DNA of 64,000 nt, from NCBI GenBank assembly GCA_015061805.1, contig SUVV01000008.1, positions 1-64,000 on the forward strand. Reading direction: 5' to 3'. Positions 58,995 through 64,000 of this stretch are shown here, in pieces; the first letter of the stretch is position 1, and every line of letters begins with the position of its first letter. The translations under genes and the position numbers were made by a program. The DNA is from Lentisphaerota bacterium. GTDB taxonomy: Bacteria; Verrucomicrobiota; Lentisphaeria; Victivallales; Victivallaceae. Below the pieces are notes generated by a model. That model was not told the DNA's origin. It ran no database searches and worked only from the letters and a program-made list of their open reading frames with translations.

Positions 58995-59444
58995 ATGAAA
59001 AAAATGATTTTGTCAATTGCAATGGGCGTTCTGGTATTCGCCGGATGTGCCACCGTCAAAAATTGCGGAACCGGAAAAACTTGCCCCCAAAAAGCCGAAT
59101 GCTCCAGAGCTTGTGCCAAAGCCAGGGCAAAGTGTCCCTTTGTCGGTAAGTGGGAATTCTTTGTCGATCAGAACAACAAATTGGTCGCCCTGCCGGTAGA
59201 TCCCCAGCCGCAATTGGAATTGTGCCCGAAAGGTGTCATGCGTTTCCATTATGCCCAAGAGGGCAAAAAGGCTGTTCTCGAAGGCAAATGGAAAGTTAAA
59301 GATAATGTGCTGACGATCAGTAACCGGGAGGCTGACAAAGTTCAACGTTATACCCTGACGTCCAATGATACGGCAGTTTTTGTGGTCGGTGCCAACGACC
59401 GTCTGCCGGAAAATACCCGGGTGGTTATCCGCAAGATCAAATAA
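58995..59444 (+). CDS. Small Cys-rich lipoprotein with lipocalin-like C-terminus
   Basis: A 149-residue lipoprotein: signal sequence with lipobox VFAGC (Cys ~18), then a Cys/Lys/Ala-rich linker with six cysteines (KNCGTGKTCPQKAECSRACA) and a C-terminal domain from ~50 that reads like a small beta-barrel: FVGKWEFFVDQNNKLVALPV, VLEGKWKVKDNVLTISNREA. The GKW pattern recalls lipocalin-like 'copper resistance/heat-shock HslJ' style domains, but no family is certain. The ribosome binding site AAGGAGG is strong and a terminator follows, so it is a well-expressed single gene. Confidence 0.8.
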   Translation: MKKMILSIAMGVLVFAGCATVKNCGTGKTCPQKAECSRACAKARAKCPFVGKWEFFVDQNNKLVALPVDPQPQLELCPKGVMRFHYAQEGKKAVLEGKWKVKDNVLTISNREADKVQRYTLTSNDTAVFVVGANDRLPENTRVVIRKIK

Positions 59445-59468
59445 GCATGATCGCGTTTTTACAGAAAA

Positions 59469-59495
59469 CAGGCTGTCCGAGGGACAGCCTGTTTT
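59469..59495. terminator. Terminator after the small lipoprotein gene
   Basis: CAGGCTGTCC-GAG-GGACAGCCTG, a 10-bp perfect stem, followed by TTTT; preceded by AAAA. Confidence 0.85.
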
Positions 59496-59507
59496 GCTGT
59501 AAGTGAC

Positions 59508-59535
59508 TTGAAATTTTGAGTTAAAGGTGTATATT
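59508..59535 (+). promoter_or_regulatory. waaG promoter
   Basis: TTGAAA (59508-59513), 16-bp spacer, TATATT (59530-59535), 46 bp before the ATG. Confidence 0.62.
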
Positions 59536-59581
59536 ATGAATATATACTGTTTAACAAAATCAAGGATATATCACACAGAGT

Positions 59582-60763
59582 ATGGATACCGAAAATATTG
59601 ACGGCGGCGACGGTCGCCCTCCGGGGTGTACCGGAAAAGTAGCTGTTTCTATTTACCGTTATTTCCCGCACGGCGGATTACAGAAGGATATGATGAATGC
59701 TGTAATGGCGCTCCGGAGCAGGAATGTTGATGTAACTATCTTTTGCATGTCTTGGGAAGCCCCGGAAATTCCGGAAAATGTCACCGTCCGCCGGGTGAGG
59801 GTTTCCGGAGCAACCAGTGCCCGCAGAGCGCACAAGTTCGATCTCGCATTGACCCGGATGCTCAAAAGGCGCAATTTCGATCTTCACTTGAGTTTCAATA
59901 AAGTTGCTTCGGCGGATTGTCACTTTGTCGATGATCTTCCCTTTGCCCGGAGCGATTACAAGACTCCCTGGTGGCGGCGGGTGTTTTCATCGCGCTGGCG
60001 GATCTATTCAAGGATGGAACGGCAGGTTTTCAGCGGCAGTTCGGATTCTCTGATCTTCTGCCTGGGGGAAAATCAGAAGCGTTACTATCGGGCGATCTAT
60101 TCCACTCCGAACGAACGTTTTCATTTATTGCCGCCCGGAATCGATGATATCTTTTGCGATGCCATGAAGTTCCGGGAGGAACGCCGCGAAGTCACCCGGC
60201 AGGAGTTGGGTATCGCAGATGATGAACGGGCGCTCTTTATGGTCGGTTCCGCATTTTACGCCAAAGGCGCTGACCGGGCAATCGCCGCTCTGGCGGCACT
60301 GCCGGATGCGGTCGCGGCGAAGACAAAACTTTTCATTGTCGGCAGTAACGATGAAGAACGTTTCCGCTCATTTGCCAAACGCTGCGGGATCGATGACCGG
60401 GTCTTTTTTCTCGGAGCGCGCAACGATGTGCCGCATCTGATGGCGGCGGCAGATCTGCTGATCCATCCGGCGCGCAGTGAGGCGTCCGGGATCGTTTTGC
60501 TGGAAGCACTTTGTTGTGGTACTCCGGTGCTTTGTTCCGGCAACTGCGGTTATGCGCATTATGTGCATGAGGCCGGTTGCGTGGTATTGCTCCGTCCTTT
60601 CCGGCAGAGCCACTTGAACCGGGCGCTGAAACTGATTCTGACGGTTCCGGGAAATCTGGAGGAACTTCAGCAATCGGTGATTGATGCCGGATTCCGCAGT
60701 GATCAATTCCGGCGCAGCGATGTCATAGCCGATGTTATTGTGAAAAAACTTTCTCTGTCCTGA
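59582..60763 (+). CDS. waaG: WaaG-like LPS-core glycosyltransferase (GT4)
   Basis: A 393-residue GT-B-fold enzyme. SIYRYFPHGGLQKDMMNAVM (~23-42) is the N-terminal signature of WaaG/RfaG, which adds the first glucose to the heptose of the LPS core. The family-4 EX7E motif is present as EASGIVLLEALCCGTPVL (~300), and LPPGIDD and ALFMVGSAFYAKGADRAI form the nucleotide-sugar side. It implies a heptose-containing LPS core, although no other waa genes are nearby. It ends 6 bp before the convergent recF stop. Confidence 0.88.
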   Translation: MDTENIDGGDGRPPGCTGKVAVSIYRYFPHGGLQKDMMNAVMALRSRNVDVTIFCMSWEAPEIPENVTVRRVRVSGATSARRAHKFDLALTRMLKRRNFDLHLSFNKVASADCHFVDDLPFARSDYKTPWWRRVFSSRWRIYSRMERQVFSGSSDSLIFCLGENQKRYYRAIYSTPNERFHLLPPGIDDIFCDAMKFREERREVTRQELGIADDERALFMVGSAFYAKGADRAIAALAALPDAVAAKTKLFIVGSNDEERFRSFAKRCGIDDRVFFLGARNDVPHLMAAADLLIHPARSEASGIVLLEALCCGTPVLCSGNCGYAHYVHEAGCVVLLRPFRQSHLNRALKLILTVPGNLEELQQSVIDAGFRSDQFRRSDVIADVIVKKLSLS

Positions 60764-60769
60764 AAAAGG

Positions 60770-61798
60770 TCAGAAGCGGATGATCTCCGACTCTTTCAAC
60801 GCATCCGGAATGGTTGAGGCAAAGGTGAAAAAACTTTGATCGGCACCGGAAATGGTTTCCAGAAAGAGCTGGAGATTTTTTTCATCCAGTTCACCGGTGA
60901 TGTCATCCGCCAACACCGCGACCGGAGCCGGGGTCTCCTGCCGGAACAGTTTGAACTGGGCAAGTTTCATCAGCAGTGATATCAAGCGCAACTGCCCGGT
61001 CGAACCGAAGTTTCGCAGTGGTTTGCCGTCAAAAATTATTTCAAATTCATCCAATTGAATACCGGTCAATGTGCAGCTGCGCCGCAGTTCGCTTGCCTTG
61101 CGGGAATGGAGCAATTTCAGGAATTCTTCCGGGGAATCGGGGGTGTCGGTCTTGTAATTGAGTTCAATACTGCCCCGGCTGTCCAGCAGAGTATTTACAT
61201 TGTCTGCCAATTTTTCTGCATAGAAACGGCGCCTCCGGGCGATACACGGGGCTTGTTCTGCCAACTCTTCATCAAAGGCGTTGACCAGTTTGAGATTTTG
61301 TTTCAGGGCGCGGTTGCGCTGGAGCAGGGCTCTGGTGTAACGGGAGAGGCGCTGGAGATATTCCGGTTCGACAGTGGAGATCAGGATATCAAAAAATTTT
61401 CTCCGGCACCCGGAACTGCCGCCGGTGATCATCCGGTCTTCCGGTGAAAAAACGACGCAGTGGAACTCTCTGATGAATTCACTGGAACGGCGTATCGCCG
61501 CCTTGCCGATAAACAACTCCCGCTGACCGGAAAGGCTTTCCCTGACCCGGATCTTTTCTCTGCCGTGGGCAGTCCGGATGGTGGCGCCGAGAGTGAAACT
61601 TTTTGCACCCAGCCGGATCAATTCGCGGGTAGGGGCATTGCGGAAAGAACGGAGCAGACTCAGGAAAGCGATGCTTTCCAGAGCGTTGCTTTTTCCGGTT
61701 CCGTTGGGGCCGTGAAATATTACCTGTTGATGCGAAAACGCCAATTCCCGGCAAGTGAAATTGCGGAAATCGGCGAGTTCAAGTTTTTCAATGACCAC
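60770..61798 (-). CDS. recF: DNA replication and repair protein RecF
   Basis: A 342-residue SMC-like ATPase that loads RecA at gaps with RecO and RecR. Walker A FHGPNGTGKSNALES (~30-44), signature region FGSTGQLRLISLLMKLAQF and Walker B PVAVLADDITGELDEKN (~300). Length matches the family (~360). It is 6 bp downstream of dnaN on the same strand, the classical dnaN-recF order. The gene's C-terminus reaches to within 6 bp of waaG. Confidence 0.95.
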   Translation of the reverse strand: MVIEKLELADFRNFTCRELAFSHQQVIFHGPNGTGKSNALESIAFLSLLRSFRNAPTRELIRLGAKSFTLGATIRTAHGREKIRVRESLSGQRELFIGKAAIRRSSEFIREFHCVVFSPEDRMITGGSSGCRRKFFDILISTVEPEYLQRLSRYTRALLQRNRALKQNLKLVNAFDEELAEQAPCIARRRRFYAEKLADNVNTLLDSRGSIELNYKTDTPDSPEEFLKLLHSRKASELRRSCTLTGIQLDEFEIIFDGKPLRNFGSTGQLRLISLLMKLAQFKLFRQETPAPVAVLADDITGELDEKNLQLFLETISGADQSFFTFASTIPDALKESEIIRF

Positions 61799-61804
61799 TT
61801 TTTA

Positions 61805-62896
61805 TTACTTTTTACGCAGCGGCATGATGATGTAGACGAAACCTTCTCCGGCTTCGATGGCGACCGGAGCCAGCGGGTCGTTGAGTTTGATCTTGACCGT
61901 TTCCGCATCGGTGTTGCGGAGCGGATCGGAGAGGAATACCGGGTTGAAGGAAACTTCAAACGGTTCGCCGTCATAAACTGCTTCGATCAAATCGGTACCT
62001 TCACCGACTTCGGCGCTGGAACCCTGCAGGAACAACTGATTGTTTTCAAAGCGGAGGATGATGAAACCGGTGGCAACCGAGAGCATCAGCGCGACGGTTT
62101 CAATCTTGCTGCGCAGAACCTGAACCGGAACTTCGACTTCCTGTTTGAACTGGGCGGGGACGACCGCGCGGTAGTTGGGGAAGCTGCCTTCGATCAGCTT
62201 GGTGGTGAGGGTGAATCCGGCGGCGGAGAAGCAGCAGAGTTTTTCACCGAAGTCGATTGCGACTTCTTCTTCACCGTCGAGCAGGCGGCGGAGTTCAGCC
62301 ATAGCCTTGAGGGGGACGATGGCATCGCCTTCGGCGGAGAGATTTTCGACGACACTTTCCTGCATCGCCATACGCTTGCCGTCGGTGGCAACGAGAGTTA
62401 CCTTTTCATCTTTCATGCTGACCAGGATACCAGTCAGGACTTTGCGGGAGTCATCGGCGCTCACGGCGTAGGAGATGGAACCGATCATCCGTTTGAACTG
62501 ATTCTGTTTGAATTTCGCCGAGCGGACAGTTTCAAATTCGGCGGCTTCGGGGAAGTCGGCGGCGGGGAGTCCGAGCAGGGTGAATTTCGCTGTGCCGCAG
62601 CAGATTTTGGCATGTTCCTGATCGTCGATGTCAAAGGAAACTTCCGGAGCGCCGAAACTGCCGATCAACTGGGTGAGTTTACGGGCGGGCAGAGTGGTGA
62701 TGCCGTTTTCGCTGACTTCGGCTTCGACTTCGGTAGCAAGGCGCAGTTCCAAGTCGGTGGTGCAGAGTTTGAGTTTGCCCTCTTCAGCCTGGATGAGGAC
62801 GTTGCTGAGCAGCGGAAGCATGGAATGCGAACCGATGATGCTGCCGACGCGCTGGAGCGCTTTCTGGAATTTTTCGCGGTTTACACTGAATTTCAT
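61805..62896 (-). CDS. dnaN: DNA polymerase III sliding clamp (beta subunit)
   Basis: A 363-residue clamp with three repeated domains. MKFSVNREKFQKALQRVGSI at the N-terminus, LPLLSNVLIQAEEGKLKLCT, VSMKDEKVTLVATDGKRMAM (~177-196) and the C-terminal DPLAPVAIEAGEGFVYIIMPL RK-type end are all DnaN features. The dimer encircles DNA and tethers polymerase and repair proteins. The 5' region is very AT-rich and holds a consensus DnaA box, suggesting DnaA-linked regulation. Confidence 0.96.
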   Translation of the reverse strand: MKFSVNREKFQKALQRVGSIIGSHSMLPLLSNVLIQAEEGKLKLCTTDLELRLATEVEAEVSENGITTLPARKLTQLIGSFGAPEVSFDIDDQEHAKICCGTAKFTLLGLPAADFPEAAEFETVRSAKFKQNQFKRMIGSISYAVSADDSRKVLTGILVSMKDEKVTLVATDGKRMAMQESVVENLSAEGDAIVPLKAMAELRRLLDGEEEVAIDFGEKLCCFSAAGFTLTTKLIEGSFPNYRAVVPAQFKQEVEVPVQVLRSKIETVALMLSVATGFIILRFENNQLFLQGSSAEVGEGTDLIEAVYDGEPFEVSFNPVFLSDPLRNTDAETVKIKLNDPLAPVAIEAGEGFVYIIMPLRKK

Positions 62897-62910
62897 CTTT
62901 TGTTTTCTCC

Positions 62911-62919
62911 TGTGTATAA
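62911..62919 (-). promoter_or_regulatory. Consensus DnaA box upstream of dnaN
   Basis: TTATACACA on the minus strand, a perfect match to TTATNCACA, 15 bp upstream of the dnaN ATG. Confidence 0.6.
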
Positions 62920-62954
62920 ATATTATCTAATATAAATATTACTTGTTACAAATA

Positions 62955-62963
62955 TAATCCACA
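62955..62963 (+). promoter_or_regulatory. Near-consensus DnaA box upstream of dnaN
   Basis: TAATCCACA, one mismatch from TTATCCACA, on the opposite strand to the box at 62911. The 35 bp between the two boxes are almost entirely A and T. Confidence 0.4.
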
Positions 62964-63019
62964 TTTCCCGGATTTTCAAACTTTGACCGATAAAAATCAC
63001 AAATTTTTTATCCGCCTGG

Positions 63020-63958
63020 TCAATCAAAAGAGAGCTGATAGAGTTCCGCTTTGAAACCGGAACAGAGGATGCCCGCCAACTCCGCCGCCATCGTGTCGGC
63101 TTTGGTGCTGCCGATCATCCGGTGGATGAAATCGAACATGTCGGGGATGGTCATCAGGCAGGGGGGAGTTTCTGTGGAGGCAAGTTTCGCGGCGATAGCG
63201 CTCCGGGCATCTTCCAGAATGGCGGAAGTTTCGTAGAGCGCCGGATAGAGTTCCAGTTCTGTAACCGGCGCCTGAAGTTCCCGGAACGAGGCGAACTTTT
63301 CCATAAAAAAGAAAAATCTGATACCCGGAAATACCGGAGATACCGCATTTATCCGCAGAATTCCGCATTTCATCAAATCTGCCGCATCCGGCGGCATCAG
63401 TGATACGATGTCCTGCCGGGTGAGGACGGTTCCGGAAACCGTATTGGCCGGATGGTTTTTCAGGTCGGCTTCGGCGGTTTCCCGCTCATAGTGGCGGGCG
63501 AGTTCCAGAACCAGATGCAGTGAAGCCAGTTCGATTTTCGCCAGCCGGAGCGCTTCGGCGCATTTTTCTGAAATTTTTTCCAGCCGCTCCTGCGAACAGC
63601 CCAGATGTACCGCGAGAAAGTCGCGCAGATTTTCCGGGGTTGCGGACAACTGCACCAACTGTTCGCATGCGGTGGTGTTGCGGAAAAGTTCTGCAGCTTT
63701 GGCAAATCCGCTGTTTTCGAGCAGACGGATGACTGCGGCATCGATTTCACCTGCGTTGAAGATCAACTCCGGACGGGGCGCCCGGCGCAGAGTGTATTCC
63801 AGTGCAAGGACGATGTCGTCGGAGATGTAACTTTCCTGTGCCATTCCGGCACTTTGAAATGCGGCGGCGATCCGGACTTGCAGGGCTTCCGGCTCAAAGG
63901 GGGAGATGCCCCCGTCGCTGTCTTTGAGGAGTATCGGATTTACAACAGTCTTGTACAT
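63020..63958 (-). CDS. ATP-cone-like protein of unknown function
   Basis: A 312-residue soluble protein. Its N-terminus, ILLKDSDGGISPFEPEALQVR followed by IAAAF and a helical stretch to ~85, resembles the ATP-cone domain found at the start of ribonucleotide reductases and in NrdR (typical form: VIKRDG--E-FD--K----I--A). The rest has no cysteine or radical-site motif of a reductase; it has helical segments and a C-terminal SFRELQAPVTELELYPALYE. It precedes dnaN by ~120 bp on the same strand. It may sense nucleotides near the replication genes; speculative. Confidence 0.65.
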   Translation of the reverse strand: MYKTVVNPILLKDSDGGISPFEPEALQVRIAAAFQSAGMAQESYISDDIVLALEYTLRRAPRPELIFNAGEIDAAVIRLLENSGFAKAAELFRNTTACEQLVQLSATPENLRDFLAVHLGCSQERLEKISEKCAEALRLAKIELASLHLVLELARHYERETAEADLKNHPANTVSGTVLTRQDIVSLMPPDAADLMKCGILRINAVSPVFPGIRFFFFMEKFASFRELQAPVTELELYPALYETSAILEDARSAIAAKLASTETPPCLMTIPDMFDFIHRMIGSTKADTMAAELAGILCSGFKAELYQLSFD

Positions 63959-63964
63959 GGAAAC

Positions 63965-64000
63965 TTATTCAAATTTTTCAAGTTTGATGCCGGGGATCTT
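63965..64000 (-). CDS. Partial gene, C-terminus only
   Basis: The last 11 residues (KIPGIKLEKFE) and TAA stop of a minus-strand gene that enters from the right edge. It ends 6 bp before the ATP-cone-like gene starts, so the two probably share an operon. Product cannot be named. Confidence 0.5.
   Translation of the reverse strand, partial: KIPGIKLEKFE

Noticed and set aside
61460-62935. 491-residue plus-strand ORF opposite recF and dnaN
   Set aside because: Antisense shadow of two clear housekeeping genes; composition is typical of reverse-frame reading and it has no family features.

Overview
The window is about 64 kb of a roughly 50% GC genome from a Gram-negative bacterium. It carries genes for an outer-membrane envelope: a Lol lipoprotein-release ABC system, a WaaG-like LPS-core glycosyltransferase, a YejM/PbgA-like sulfatase-fold protein, an ArnT-like glycosyltransferase, several lipoproteins, and a meso-DAP dehydrogenase. 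Secreted carbohydrate-active proteins (a DUF4838 protein, LamG-like and glycosidase-like proteins, acetylxylan-esterase-type hydrolases, an AraB-type kinase) point to a polysaccharide degrader. The best guess is a gut Lentisphaerota (Victivallales-like) organism; this is inference from gene content, since no rRNA is present.

Layout. 0-5 kb: end of an unknown gene, tRNA-Ser(GGA), and a YejM-like envelope operon whose three genes are joined by 4-nt GTGA overlaps. 5-10 kb: a minus-strand operon of two duplicated esterases, a stand-alone MetH reactivation-domain protein and a shortened MetH. 10-14 kb: a predicted alpha/alpha-barrel protein, AraB-type kinase and glycosidase-like lipoprotein. 14-21 kb: a zinc-ribbon membrane protein with a variable repeat, a histidine phosphatase, an iron alcohol dehydrogenase and two exported S66 peptidases. 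21-30 kb: miaA, a membrane glycosyltransferase, ferredoxin, a parvulin-type PPIase, and an operon of LolC/E, LolD, an ArnT-like transferase and another membrane protein. 30-37 kb: ddh, a large esterase, and a DUF4838/LamG operon under a palindromic operator. 37-45 kb: gpsA, a fused double PilT-type ATPase, a split MacAB-type exporter and an aminotransferase. 46-50 kb: nagA divergent from a nucleotidyltransferase / anomeric-kinase / amidotransferase operon, a plausible N-acetylhexosamine salvage module. 50-58 kb: azlCD with an amidohydrolase, then nadC-ruvA-NSS transporter-nfo-rpoN. 58-64 kb: a TauE/SafE exporter, a lipoprotein, waaG, recF-dnaN and an ATP-cone-like protein.

The most unusual content is non-coding. 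Four intergenic loci (16.1-16.6, 36.8-37.2, 45.4-45.95, 50.2-50.6 kb) carry the same composite module directly downstream of a gene 3' end: a 26-27 bp near-perfect palindrome, a C/G-rich TTTTCGAAAA element, a hairpin with a conserved loop but changing stem, and exactly two copies of a ~120-bp cassette of five small hairpins separated by (G/A)TGAAG. Stem bases covary between copies, so the structure appears to be under selection. A reduced copy lies at 14.1 kb. I cannot assign the family to any described element.

Many genes on both strands are preceded by TTG(A/C)NN-N16/17-TATATT, giving a consistent housekeeping-type promoter for this organism. Two further possibly structured non-coding regions were found (15.74-15.83 kb and 18.69-18.83 kb). 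No CRISPR array, transposase, prophage or rRNA was seen.
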